64,000 nucleotides of DNA from G965198795 sp965198795 (GTDB lineage: Bacteria; Pseudomonadota; Alphaproteobacteria; Rhodospirillales; Casp-alpha2), in NCBI GenBank assembly GCA_965198795.1, contig OZ240674.1, forward strand, positions 2,356,001-2,420,000. Direction: 5' to 3'. The first letter of the stretch is position 1. The number at the start of each line of letters is the position of its first letter. The notes under the pieces were generated by a model. It was not told where the DNA came from, did not search any database, and worked only from the letters and a program-made list of their open reading frames with translations. Both the position numbers and the translations under genes were made by a program. Below are positions 8,233 to 16,424 of this stretch, piece by piece.

Positions 8233-10458
8233 ATGATCCTGATTTGGCCCGGCGGCCATTGGTGGGAAGGAGAACGGGACCGGCTGATCCTGTGGGCGCC
8301 CGTCTGCCTGGGTCTCGGCGTCGGCGGTTATTTTTCCCTTACGTTTGAACCAAGCTGGACTGTTCTGCTCGGCCTTTTGATTTTTGTCTTAATGACGACG
8401 GCGGGTGTTTCGCGGCTTCGAACCGCGCCCATAAGTCTGGTTTTGTGCGGCGCAGCGCTTCTGGCGGCGCTCGGCGGCGTCATCGCCAAGGGACGGGTGG
8501 CCGGGATCAACGCCGCTCCCTTGGAGCGGGCCCACGGCCCTGTCAGTCTCGTTGGCAAAATCGTCAAACTGGACCCATACCCAAAGGGTGTGCGCCTTTA
8601 CCTGGAGCGGTTGGATGTCCATCGCCTGGAGCCGTTCGAAACGCCGAAACGAATCCGTATCCGGCTCCGGGGCGCTCAAGCGGAAATTCAGCCGGGCGAC
8701 TGGGTTCGGTTGACCGCGAAACTCTTGCCGCCTGCGCCGCCCGCCCTGCCTGGCGGGTTCGATTTCCAACGCCACGCATACTTTCAGGGTTTGGGGGCGA
8801 CCGGGTTTGGGCTCGGAAAGGCCGTCGTGATCAAGCCCCGGGCTTCCCATGGGAAGGCGGAGACGGAAGATTGGTCCGTCAACGAGGCCATTGAGCGGGC
8901 CCGGTTAGCCGTCACGAAGCGGTTGCTCGCCGTGATGTCTCCGGAAACCGGCCCCATCGCGGCCGCCCTGATAACCGGTCACCGGACGCTTGTGCCGGAA
9001 GAGCAGCTGGAAGTGTTCCGGCGCGCCGGTATCGCACACTTGCTTGCGATTTCCGGACTGCACATCGGCTTGATCGCCGGATTGGTGTTCGTGGTGACGC
9101 GAACGGCGATGACGGCGGCGCCGGCGATTGCGCTTCGGCTGCCCGTGAAGAAGGTGGCCGCGGTTGTCGCCGTGCTGGCGGCCTTGAGTTACGCGCTGCT
9201 GGCGGGCCTGACCATTCCGACCCAGCGCGCTTTTTTGGTCACGGCGGCTATTTTGTCCGCGGTTCTTCTCGACCGGCGGGGAATTTCCCTGCGTCTGCTG
9301 GCTGTCGCCGCTTTCTTGATCCTCTTTGCTCATCCGGAAGCGCTCCTAAGCGCCAGCTTTCAGATGTCGTTCGCGGCCGCCGTCGCCCTGGTGGCAAGTT
9401 ATGAGGCCTGGCGGCGGAGGCGGGATGACCGGCCCCCGGTAAGAGAGCGCGGCGTTCTTGGGAGGATTGGCGTCTACTTTTTCGGTATCGCAATGACCAC
9501 CGTGATCGCCGGCGCGGCGACAGCCCCTTTCGTGCTGTATCATTTCAATCAGGTGGCCGGTCTTGGCAACGTGGCGAACCTGATCGCCGTGCCGGTCACA
9601 GCGCTCTGGGTCATGCCTATGGCCGTCGCGGGGTTGATGATGACGCCGTTCGGCCTCGAAGCCCTGCCGCTCCGGGCGATGGGGGAGGGCATTGAGGTGA
9701 TCCTGGCGACGGCGACGCCCATCAGCGTTTGGCCGAACGCCGTTCACGGCGGTCACGCGGTCCCGGTCTGGGCGTTGGCCGGCTTGAGTCTGGGCGTGCT
9801 CTGGGCGTGTTTATGGCGAAAACCGGTGCTGCGCGCGGCCGGGGTGGGCGGTCTTCTCGTTTGGGGAGCCGGTTATGCGCTGCGGCCCGCGCCGGACGTC
9901 TTGGTGAGCGGCAAGGCGGATTTGGTCGGGGTCCGGTCCGAGCAAGGGGGATATCTGCTGTCAACCCGCCGCGGCGCCCGTTTTACCGGCGAGCAATGGC
10001 AGCGAAGCAACGGAGCCTTAACCGTGCCGGTTACCTGGGCGTCTCGGGCGCCGCCGCGTTCCGGTAAGGAGGGTGACGCGGCGGGTCCGGCGATCCGTTG
10101 TGACGGGATGGGCTGTCGCATCCGGGTGCGTACGGCGACCATCGCGTTCGCCAAGACACGCGCCGCAGCTTCCGAGGACTGCTGGCGCCCCGACATCCGG
10201 ATGGTGATAGCCACGCGCCCTGTCCGCGATATTTGCGCCGGCGGTTCGGCCATCGTCATCGACCGCTTCGACGTCTGGCGGGAAGGCGCGCACGCCATCA
10301 CCATCGAGGCGGACGGCGCCTTATCGATTGAGACCGTCCGGGACCGGCGCGGAGACCGGCCTTGGACGCCGGCGCGTCCCAGAAGCCGGAAAAATCTGTT
10401 TCGGGTCTCTCCGCCGACGGACGCGGAAATCCAGACCTTGATATCGGACGATCAATAG
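8233..10458 (+). CDS. comEC: ComEC/Rec2-family membrane channel protein
   Basis: Inner-membrane channel of DNA uptake. About 741 residues from ATG 8233, preferred because AAGGGGAG lies 9 bases upstream; an in-frame GTG at 8203 gives 10 more. Many membrane helices; an N-terminal DUF4131-type/OB region (VSLVGKIVKLDPYPKG); the Competence core has LLAISGLHIGLIAG near residue 280 and LSASFQMSFAAAVAL. The C-terminus lacks a metallo-beta-lactamase domain: no HxHxDH motif is seen. That short form is common in Alphaproteobacteria. The 3' end overlaps the lexA 3' end by 7 bases (convergent). Confidence 0.9.
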   Translation: MILIWPGGHWWEGERDRLILWAPVCLGLGVGGYFSLTFEPSWTVLLGLLIFVLMTTAGVSRLRTAPISLVLCGAALLAALGGVIAKGRVAGINAAPLERAHGPVSLVGKIVKLDPYPKGVRLYLERLDVHRLEPFETPKRIRIRLRGAQAEIQPGDWVRLTAKLLPPAPPALPGGFDFQRHAYFQGLGATGFGLGKAVVIKPRASHGKAETEDWSVNEAIERARLAVTKRLLAVMSPETGPIAAALITGHRTLVPEEQLEVFRRAGIAHLLAISGLHIGLIAGLVFVVTRTAMTAAPAIALRLPVKKVAAVVAVLAALSYALLAGLTIPTQRAFLVTAAILSAVLLDRRGISLRLLAVAAFLILFAHPEALLSASFQMSFAAAVALVASYEAWRRRRDDRPPVRERGVLGRIGVYFFGIAMTTVIAGAATAPFVLYHFNQVAGLGNVANLIAVPVTALWVMPMAVAGLMMTPFGLEALPLRAMGEGIEVILATATPISVWPNAVHGGHAVPVWALAGLSLGVLWACLWRKPVLRAAGVGGLLVWGAGYALRPAPDVLVSGKADLVGVRSEQGGYLLSTRRGARFTGEQWQRSNGALTVPVTWASRAPPRSGKEGDAAGPAIRCDGMGCRIRVRTATIAFAKTRAAASEDCWRPDIRMVIATRPVRDICAGGSAIVIDRFDVWREGAHAITIEADGALSIETVRDRRGDRPWTPARPRSRKNLFRVSPPTDAEIQTLISDDQ

Positions 10459-11165
10459 TTCCGCAAAAGACCCACCAGCCGGCCTTGAACCCGTACCTGG
10501 TCCGGGCCGAAGATACGCGTCTCATACGCCTTATTCGCTGGCTCCAGCGCGATTGAATCGCCTTTTCTGCGCAGGCGTTTAAGAGTGACTTCCTCACCTT
10601 CTACAAGAGCGACGACGATGGCGCCGTTTTCCGCCGTGTCGCCTTCGCGGATGATCACCGTGTCGCCGTCCAAAATGCCGGCCTCGATCATCGAGTCGCC
10701 GTCTACTTCAAGCGCGTAATGTTTCCCGCCATCCAGCATTGATGGGGGCACACTGACTGTTTCCGACGGATCCCGAAGCGCCTCGATAGGCGTGCCGGCG
10801 GCGATGCGTCCAAACAGGGGAAGAGAGACGCCTCCATTTCCGCTGCCTGTTTCCGAGAGTCCTGGGGGCGCCGCCAGGCGCGCGGCCGGTTTGAAGGCGC
10901 CGGCGATGACGTTGGGTCCAAGCGGTCCCGAAGAGATGCCGTTGCTTAGGTTCTTTGGCAGTTTGAGGACTTCCAGCGCCCGTGCGCGATGGGGCAGGCG
11001 ACGGATAAAGCCGCGTTCTTCCAATCCGGTGATCAATCGGTGAATTCCCGATTTCGACCGGAGTGCCAGGGCTTCTTTCATTTCGTCGAAAGAAGGAGAC
11101 ACACCCCGTTCCTTTAAGCGGCGGTCAATGAAGATCAAGAGATCATATTGTTTCTTCGTCAGCAC
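10452..11165 (-). CDS. lexA: SOS repressor LexA
   Basis: Transcriptional repressor of the SOS regulon, self-cleaving when RecA is activated. 237 residues from GTG 11165, the usual alphaproteobacterial length beginning (V/M)LTKKQYDLL; a longer frame reaches 11243 but the extra residues do not look like LexA. A winged helix covers residues 1-70. The cleavage site is Ala123-Gly124 in GRIAAGTPI, Ser158 lies in EVDGDSM and Lys196 in VTLKRL, the Ser-Lys dyad of S24 peptidases. A GTTC-N7-GTTC box lies 93 bases upstream, consistent with autorepression. Confidence 0.96.
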   Translation of the reverse strand: MLTKKQYDLLIFIDRRLKERGVSPSFDEMKEALALRSKSGIHRLITGLEERGFIRRLPHRARALEVLKLPKNLSNGISSGPLGPNVIAGAFKPAARLAAPPGLSETGSGNGGVSLPLFGRIAAGTPIEALRDPSETVSVPPSMLDGGKHYALEVDGDSMIEAGILDGDTVIIREGDTAENGAIVVALVEGEEVTLKRLRRKGDSIALEPANKAYETRIFGPDQVRVQGRLVGLLRNY

Positions 11166-11210
11166 GTGACCACTCCCAAACCGGACGCCGTTACCCTCGG
11201 CGCCAACGCT

Positions 11211-11407
11211 CCGGATGATGCTTTCGCGTTGGAACCGCCTCACTTGTGTTCGCGAATGTTCTATGTTAGTTCATGGAACGTGTCAAGCCGTTTCATCGTT
11301 GTTTCCGAATGGGACGGGAGAGCGCTCTGAAAAACATGTGCCGGAACCGGGCGGCGGAACGGGAACGGCTGTTCCTTCCGGAACGGTCTCTGCGCGAGGC
11401 GGGCGGA
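11211..11407 (+). repeat. Direct repeat copy A: duplicated moeA tail plus spacer
   Basis: About 200 bp that aligns in the same orientation with 13801-13998, roughly 75-85% identical by eye. Shared blocks include GCGTTGGAACCGCCT, GCCGTTTCATCGTT and GGAACGGGAACGG. Its right part still encodes, on the minus strand, a MoeA-like tail: IRPPRAETVPEGTAVPV, against IRPPRAEAVPEGTAVPV at the true end of moeA. The rest of the spacer between lexA and fccA (11408-11584) holds no gene. Confidence 0.85.
11248..11272 (-). promoter_or_regulatory. LexA operator (SOS box) upstream of lexA
   Basis: GTTC-N7-GTTC at 11258-11272 is the alphaproteobacterial LexA site. A third GTTC at 11248-11251 sits 6 bases before it. 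The box lies inside the repeat copy next to lexA. The matching part of the other copy (about 13835-13862) has lost both half sites. Confidence 0.8.
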
Positions 11408-11584
11408 TTGAACGGCGGCGCATTGATTTTCCGCTTTGTGACGCGCGCTCAGCGGGGATATGCGGCGGGGCGGCCGCATTCCCGCCGAAAACCCATGGAC
11501 GCCGGATTTCTCCGAACCCGCCTCGTATATTCACGGTGGACAATATATAGAAAACGAATATGATGGCGGCGGGAGAAGTGGATA

Positions 11585-12310
11585 ATGGCGTTGGGAAACA
11601 AGTCTCGCGCGGCGGTGTTCGTGATGCTGATCACGGCGCTTGCCTCGCCCGCTTTCGCCGATTCCCATGGCGCGGCGCTGGTGCAGAAGGGTTCTAAGGT
11701 CTTTCGCCAATGCGCGGGTTGTCATCAAGTCGGTCCCGGCGCCTGGCACACGGTGGGACCCCACCTTAACGGCGTCTTCGGACGCCGCGCCGGCACGATC
11801 AAAGGCGTTGAATACTCAACCGGTATGATGCGGGCGGGCGACAACGGTCTGCATTGGAATCCGGAAAACCTGGATCAGTATATCCGTGATCCGCGCAGCC
11901 TCATTTCCATGACCCGCATGAGATTTCGCGGCGTCAAGGATGAGGAGGACCGTGCGGCGGTGATCGCGTATCTCCGGACCTTCTCCGACGATCCCCGTGA
12001 CATTCCCGAGGCCGCACCGACGGCCACGGCCGCTTCCCATGACCCGGCGGTCAATCCCGATGTTCTGGCGATCCAGGGTGACCCGGCGTTCGGCGAGTAT
12101 CTATCCGGTGAATGCGTGACATGTCACCGGCCGACGGGCGAGGACAGTGGAATACCGTCGATCGTCGGCTGGCCAAGGGATATCTTCGTGACCGCAATGC
12201 ATTCCTATCGCGCGAAGATCCGCGCACATCCCGTCATGCAAATGATCGCGGGACCGCTGAGCGATGAAGAAATCGCAAGCCTCGCCGCCTATTTCGCAAC
12301 TTTGGAATAG
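11585..12310 (+). CDS. fccA: Di-heme cytochrome c subunit of sulfide dehydrogenase (FccA-type)
   Basis: Periplasmic electron acceptor of flavocytochrome c sulfide dehydrogenase. 241 residues: signal peptide 1-25 ending PAFA; a first domain like class I cytochrome c2 with Cys43-Ala-Gly-Cys46-His47, VGPHLNGVFGR and a Met ligand candidate in MTRMRF near 112; a Pro/Ala linker 141-156; a second domain with Cys177-Val-Thr-Cys180-His181 and Met candidates near HPVMQM. The second half is the FccA-like part; the first is more like a stand-alone c2. Start ATG after GGGAGAAGTGG. Followed by fccB after 28 bases. Confidence 0.88.
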   Translation: MALGNKSRAAVFVMLITALASPAFADSHGAALVQKGSKVFRQCAGCHQVGPGAWHTVGPHLNGVFGRRAGTIKGVEYSTGMMRAGDNGLHWNPENLDQYIRDPRSLISMTRMRFRGVKDEEDRAAVIAYLRTFSDDPRDIPEAAPTATAASHDPAVNPDVLAIQGDPAFGEYLSGECVTCHRPTGEDSGIPSIVGWPRDIFVTAMHSYRAKIRAHPVMQMIAGPLSDEEIASLAAYFATLE

Positions 12311-12338
12311 AGATTAGGAAAAACAGGAGGAACACATC

Positions 12339-13604
12339 ATGGCTATTACCAGACGCACATTCACCCTCGGCGCCGGGGCCGCCGCCGGGGTGATGATGGC
12401 GCCGCAAATCATGGCGCAAGGCCGGCCAAAAGTGGTCGTCGTCGGCGGCGGCGCCGGCGGCGGCACCGTCGCCAAATACATCGCGCGGGCGGCGAAGGGC
12501 GAGATCGACGTCACCCTGATTGAGCCGACGCGCACGTATTACACCTGTTTTTTCTCAAACCTGTATCTTGGCGGGTTCTTCGATTACGCGTTGATCGGCC
12601 ACAGCTACGGCGCGCTTGCCAGCAACTATGGAATCAACGTCGTCCACGATTGGGCGACGGGTGTGGACCGCGATAGGAAAATGATCGCGTTGGCGTCCGG
12701 CGGCCGCGTCCCCTACGACAAGCTGGTGATCGCGCCGGGTATCGATTTCCGTTACGAAACCGTGCCTGGCTACGGGATCGAAAGCGCCAACAGGATGCCG
12801 CACGCCTGGAAGGCCGGATCGCAGACCCAGTTGCTGAAGGCGCAGATCGAAAACATGCGCGAAGGCGGCGTCTATGTCATGGTTGCGCCGCCGAATCCTT
12901 ACCGCTGCCCGCCGGGGCCGTATGAACGGGTCTCGATGGTCGCGCATGTCTTGAAACAAAAAAACCCGAAGGCGAAGATTATCATTATCGATCCGAAGGA
13001 AAAATTCTCTAAGCAAGGGCTGTTTGTCGAGGGGTGGAACAATCACTACGAAGGCATGATCGAGTGGCTGCCCGCGTCGATTGCCGGTAAAATCACCGAT
13101 ATTAACGCCGGCTCCATGGAAATCCGGACGGACTCGGAAGTCTTCAAAGCCGACGTGGCCAACGTGATTCCCGGCCAGCGCGCCGGGTCGATCGCAACAA
13201 CGGCCGGAATCGCCAACGACTCCGGGTTCTGCCCCATCGTGCCGGCAACCATGCGGAGCCAGTTGGATGAGCACATCTACCTGGTTGGCGACTCCACTAT
13301 CGCCGGCGATATGCCGAAGTCGGGCTACTCCGCGAACAGTCAGGCGAAGGTCTGCGCCCTGGCGGTCCGGTCTTCCTTGACCGGCTCGAAGATGTTCCCC
13401 GCCCGGTTCTCCAATACCTGCTGGAGCCTGATCGCCACCAACGATGGCGTGAAAGTCGGCGCGAAGTACGAAGCGACCAAAGAGAAAATCGCCAAGACCG
13501 AGGGTTTTATCTCCAAAACGGGCGAAGACTCGGCCACTCGGAAACGGACGTATGAGGAGTCCGTCGGTTGGTACGACGGCATCACGGCCGATATCTTCAG
13601 TTAA
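12339..13604 (+). CDS. fccB: Flavoprotein subunit of sulfide dehydrogenase (FccB-type)
   Basis: Oxidises sulfide in the periplasm and passes electrons to the cytochrome subunit. 421 residues. A Tat signal (TRRTFTLGAGAAAG, residues 4-17) suits export of a folded flavoprotein. FAD-binding VVVVGGGAGGG is at 32-42. Cys70 in YYTCFFSN matches the Cys that binds FAD covalently in Chromatium FCSD. Cys190 in PYRCPPGPYER and the Cys in SNTCWSLI near 365 match the redox disulfide. An AGGAGG ribosome site precedes the ATG. With fccA it forms an operon closed by a strong terminator and flanked by direct repeats. Confidence 0.93.
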   Translation: MAITRRTFTLGAGAAAGVMMAPQIMAQGRPKVVVVGGGAGGGTVAKYIARAAKGEIDVTLIEPTRTYYTCFFSNLYLGGFFDYALIGHSYGALASNYGINVVHDWATGVDRDRKMIALASGGRVPYDKLVIAPGIDFRYETVPGYGIESANRMPHAWKAGSQTQLLKAQIENMREGGVYVMVAPPNPYRCPPGPYERVSMVAHVLKQKNPKAKIIIIDPKEKFSKQGLFVEGWNNHYEGMIEWLPASIAGKITDINAGSMEIRTDSEVFKADVANVIPGQRAGSIATTAGIANDSGFCPIVPATMRSQLDEHIYLVGDSTIAGDMPKSGYSANSQAKVCALAVRSSLTGSKMFPARFSNTCWSLIATNDGVKVGAKYEATKEKIAKTEGFISKTGEDSATRKRTYEESVGWYDGITADIFS

Positions 13605-13647
13605 GCGCCGCTGCGGTCCGCCGGGGATGGGCCCGCCGCGCAAGCAA

Positions 13648-13680
13648 AAAGAGCCCAGGCCCCGCCTGGGCTCTTTCTTT
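13648..13680 (+). terminator. Rho-independent terminator of fccAB
   Basis: A perfect 13-bp stem AAAGAGCCCAGGC/GCCTGGGCTCTTT with a CCC loop, then CTTT. It begins 43 bases after the fccB stop. Confidence 0.92.
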
Positions 13681-13800
13681 TGAGCGCCTCTTTCGTTAGG
13701 GCCAACCGCAAACCCAAGTGACGCGTCATCCCGGAAAGACTCATCGCCATGATCCGCCCGATCTCGGCCCAGTTCTAAACGGCGTTCAATTCCAATGTTC

Positions 13801-13998
13801 TGGATGACGCCGCAGCGTTGGAACCGCCTTGCCTACGCTCACGAATATTTTGTTTTTCTATCGGAACGGTCCGGGCCGTTTCATCGTTTTCGCCGAATGG
13901 GAGGGGAGGGCGCTCAGAAAACCTGTGCGCCGAAACCGAGCGGCAGAACGGGAACGGCCGTTCCTTCCGGAACGGCCTCCGCGCGAGGCGGGCGGATA
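13801..13998 (+). repeat. Direct repeat copy B: native moeA 3' end plus downstream spacer
   Basis: Partner of 11211-11407. It contains the last 28 codons of moeA (minus strand) and about 110 bases beyond its stop. Between the fccAB terminator and this copy (13681-13800) no gene is seen. Confidence 0.85.
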
Positions 13999-15128
13999 AT
14001 CAAGGCGTCGGACAGGGCGAAAGTCGCCAGCATGGCGCTGTCCTGCGCGCGGAACGCCTCCGCCGCCGGGCTCCCGTCCGGCCGCCGGATGAGTTTCGAC
14101 CGCATGTAATCCTCGCGCTCGCCGTTGCCGGGAAGCGCGCTTGCCGTCGGCAGGAGAACAGTCTCCATGGCGTCCGCGCCGGCGCCTGACATCACCGCCA
14201 TGGCGCGGCGCAGGAACAATAGCGCGGTGACGCCTGTGGAGACCGGATTACCGGGAAGTCCCAGCATCGGCAATCCGCCGATATGACCGAAGATTAATGG
14301 TTTTCCGGGTCTCATGGCGATCTTGTAAAAATCCAACGCAACGCCGTCCCGGCCAAACGCCTGGCGAACGAGGTCATGGTCCCCGACGGAAGCGCCGCCG
14401 GTTGTCACCACGATATCGGCGGAGCGGCTGGCTTTCAGAGCCTCTGTTAAGGCCTCCGGCCGGTCCGGCGAAATGCCCAGATTAAGCGGCTCTCCGCCCA
14501 TTACCCGGACGTAGGCCTCTAACGCGACGCCGTTTGAAGAGACGATCTGGCCCGGCCCGAGCGGAACGCCCGGCATGACGACTTCGTCGCCGGTCGCGAT
14601 GATGGCGACGCGCGGCCGGCGGTAAACCCTCAACCAGTTGACGTTCATGGCCGCCAGCAGGCCCACATCCCGCGCGGTCATCCGCTGACCGGTCTTAAGT
14701 AAAACCTGGCCCGCGGCGAAATCCAGGCCCCGCGGGCGGACAAAGGCGCCGGTTTCCACCGCCTCCGTTACAGTCACCATGGAGCCGTCGATCATAGCGT
14801 TTTCTTGGATGACGATAGTGTCGGCGCGCTCCGGCACCACACCGCCGGTGAAGATTCGAACGGCCTGGCCGGAGGCCACGGAGCCGTTGAAGGGACGCCC
14901 AGCCGCCGCTTCTCCAATCACCTCGAGCGACGCGCCCGCGGCGTTCACATCGGCTCCCTGAACCGCGTAGCCATCCATTGCCGATACGGCGTCCGGGGGA
15001 TGAGTGACGCGCGCCGCTACGTCTTCGAACAGTACGCGGCCGAGAGCGGCGGACAAGCTGATTTGCTCAGGTGACAGCGGCGCGACGCCGGCCGCGACCC
15101 GGTCCAAGGCGTCCTTTACGCTTAGCAT
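13914..15128 (-). CDS. moeA: Molybdopterin molybdotransferase MoeA
   Basis: Inserts molybdate into adenylylated molybdopterin, cytoplasm. 404 residues, normal length. N-terminal DAVSAMDGYAV, then EIGEAAAGRPF-like domain II, the core VVTTGGASVGDHDLV and PGKPLIFG, GLPGNPVS, and the short C-terminal beta domain ending in IIRPPRAEAVPEG. ATG lies directly after the moaC stop with no spacer. The last 28 codons are duplicated beside lexA. Confidence 0.96.
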   Translation of the reverse strand: MLSVKDALDRVAAGVAPLSPEQISLSAALGRVLFEDVAARVTHPPDAVSAMDGYAVQGADVNAAGASLEVIGEAAAGRPFNGSVASGQAVRIFTGGVVPERADTIVIQENAMIDGSMVTVTEAVETGAFVRPRGLDFAAGQVLLKTGQRMTARDVGLLAAMNVNWLRVYRRPRVAIIATGDEVVMPGVPLGPGQIVSSNGVALEAYVRVMGGEPLNLGISPDRPEALTEALKASRSADIVVTTGGASVGDHDLVRQAFGRDGVALDFYKIAMRPGKPLIFGHIGGLPMLGLPGNPVSTGVTALLFLRRAMAVMSGAGADAMETVLLPTASALPGNGEREDYMRSKLIRRPDGSPAAEAFRAQDSAMLATFALSDALIIRPPRAEAVPEGTAVPVLPLGFGAQVF

Positions 15129-15608
15129 TCAAAATGCCTCATAAGTTCCTGACTTACCGCCGGATTTATGGGTCAGTCGAACATCGGTGATCCGCATGCC
15201 CTTATCCACCGCCTTGCACATGTCGTAGACCGTGAGAGCGGCGGTGGCGACGGCCGTGAGAGCCTCCATCTCGACGCCCGTCCGTCCCGATAGCTTGCAG
15301 GTCGCGACAATATCGACGGCGTTTGCTTGTTCATCGACGCTCAGATCAACTTTTACGGACGTCAGGTTGAGGGGATGACAAAGAGGGATCAGATCCGGCG
15401 TCCGCTTGGCGCCCATGACGCCGGCCAGTTGCGCGACGGACAACACGTCGCCTTTCTCGAAACCTCGGTCCAGGATGCGTTGAACCGTCTCCGGCGCCAT
15501 CAAAACCCGGCCCCTGGCGGCGGCTTTCCGTTCCGTCTCGGCTTTGGCGCCGACATCGACCATAATAGCGTTGCCGTCCGCGTCTAAATGGGTGAAGTCA
15601 TCTGACAT
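15129..15608 (-). CDS. moaC: Cyclic pyranopterin monophosphate synthase MoaC
   Basis: Converts 3',8-cyclo-7,8-dihydro-GTP to cPMP, the first molybdenum cofactor intermediate. 159 residues. Family motifs: DVGAKAETERKAAARG, MGAKRTPDLIPLCHPL near residue 70, GVEMEALTAVATAALTVYDMCKA (read in two parts), and KSGGKSG at the end. It lies 6 bases after trpC and abuts moeA, so it is the cofactor part of a trp-moa-moe run. Confidence 0.97.
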   Translation of the reverse strand: MSDDFTHLDADGNAIMVDVGAKAETERKAAARGRVLMAPETVQRILDRGFEKGDVLSVAQLAGVMGAKRTPDLIPLCHPLNLTSVKVDLSVDEQANAVDIVATCKLSGRTGVEMEALTAVATAALTVYDMCKAVDKGMRITDVRLTHKSGGKSGTYEAF

Positions 15609-15614
15609 TTTGCT

Positions 15615-16424
15615 CTAAGCCGCTCCTTGCAAAAGGGTTTTAGTGGCGAGCGTCACGTCGTCCTGGCGCATCAGGCTCTCTCCAACCAGAAAAGCGCGAG
15701 CTCCAGCGGCCCGCATGGCTTCCAGGTCGGCGTGGTTGTAAAGACCGCTTTCCGCCACCAGAAAACACTCCGCTGGTACGCGCGCCGCCAAGTTGGCGGT
15801 TGTCCGGGTATCGACTTCAAGCGTTTTTAAATTCCTGTTATTGACGCCTAAGAGACTCGACTTGAGCTTAAGGGCTCTGTCTAATTCCAAATCATCATGC
15901 ACCTCTATCAAGACATCCATGTCCCAGTCTGCGGCCACGGATTCCAGTTCCGCCGCCTGGGCGTCCTCAAGAGCCGCCATAATCAGCAGGACGCAATCCG
16001 CGCCCAGCGCTCTGGCTTCAACAATTTGATAAGGATCCAGCATGAAATCCTTGCGAAGGGCGGGCAGGGGAACAGTGTCGCGCGCCGCGACAAGATAATC
16101 GTCATGTCCTTGGAAGTAAGGCATGTCGGTCAGGACGGAAAGACAAGCCGCCCCGCCCTCGAAGTAGGCGGCCGCTAAATTTCTTGGTTCGAAATCGCTT
16201 CTTATCAACCCTTTGGAAGGTGACGCTTTCTTGATTTCCGCAATCAGGGGAAAGCGGTTCTCGGCCGCCGCGCGTTTAAGCGCCGCCTCAAATCCGCGGG
16301 GGCGTGATTGCTCTTTCGCAAGGCTTTCGAGCGCACTTAACGAGCGGACTGTCCGGCAGGCGGCGATGTGCTCACGCTTGTCGGAACAGATGCGTCCGAG
16401 GACGCCGGACATGGGCGTGTTCAT
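15615..16424 (-). CDS. trpC: Indole-3-glycerol phosphate synthase
   Basis: Cyclises carboxyphenylamino-deoxyribulose phosphate to indole glycerol phosphate in tryptophan synthesis. 269 residues, (beta/alpha)8 barrel. Visible: PLIAEIKKASPSKG with the catalytic Lys, the VLTDMPYFQG stretch, LRKDFMLDPYQ, LGVNNRNLKT, and LVAESGLY near the end. No fused PRAI domain. Overlaps trpD by 4 bases (ATGA-type coupling). Confidence 0.97.
   Translation of the reverse strand: MNTPMSGVLGRICSDKREHIAACRTVRSLSALESLAKEQSRPRGFEAALKRAAAENRFPLIAEIKKASPSKGLIRSDFEPRNLAAAYFEGGAACLSVLTDMPYFQGHDDYLVAARDTVPLPALRKDFMLDPYQIVEARALGADCVLLIMAALEDAQAAELESVAADWDMDVLIEVHDDLELDRALKLKSSLLGVNNRNLKTLEVDTRTTANLAARVPAECFLVAESGLYNHADLEAMRAAGARAFLVGESLMRQDDVTLATKTLLQGAA

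Noticed and set aside
12555..13643. 362-codon minus-strand open frame opposite fccB
   Set aside because: Entirely antisense to a clear flavoprotein gene; composition typical of a shadow frame.
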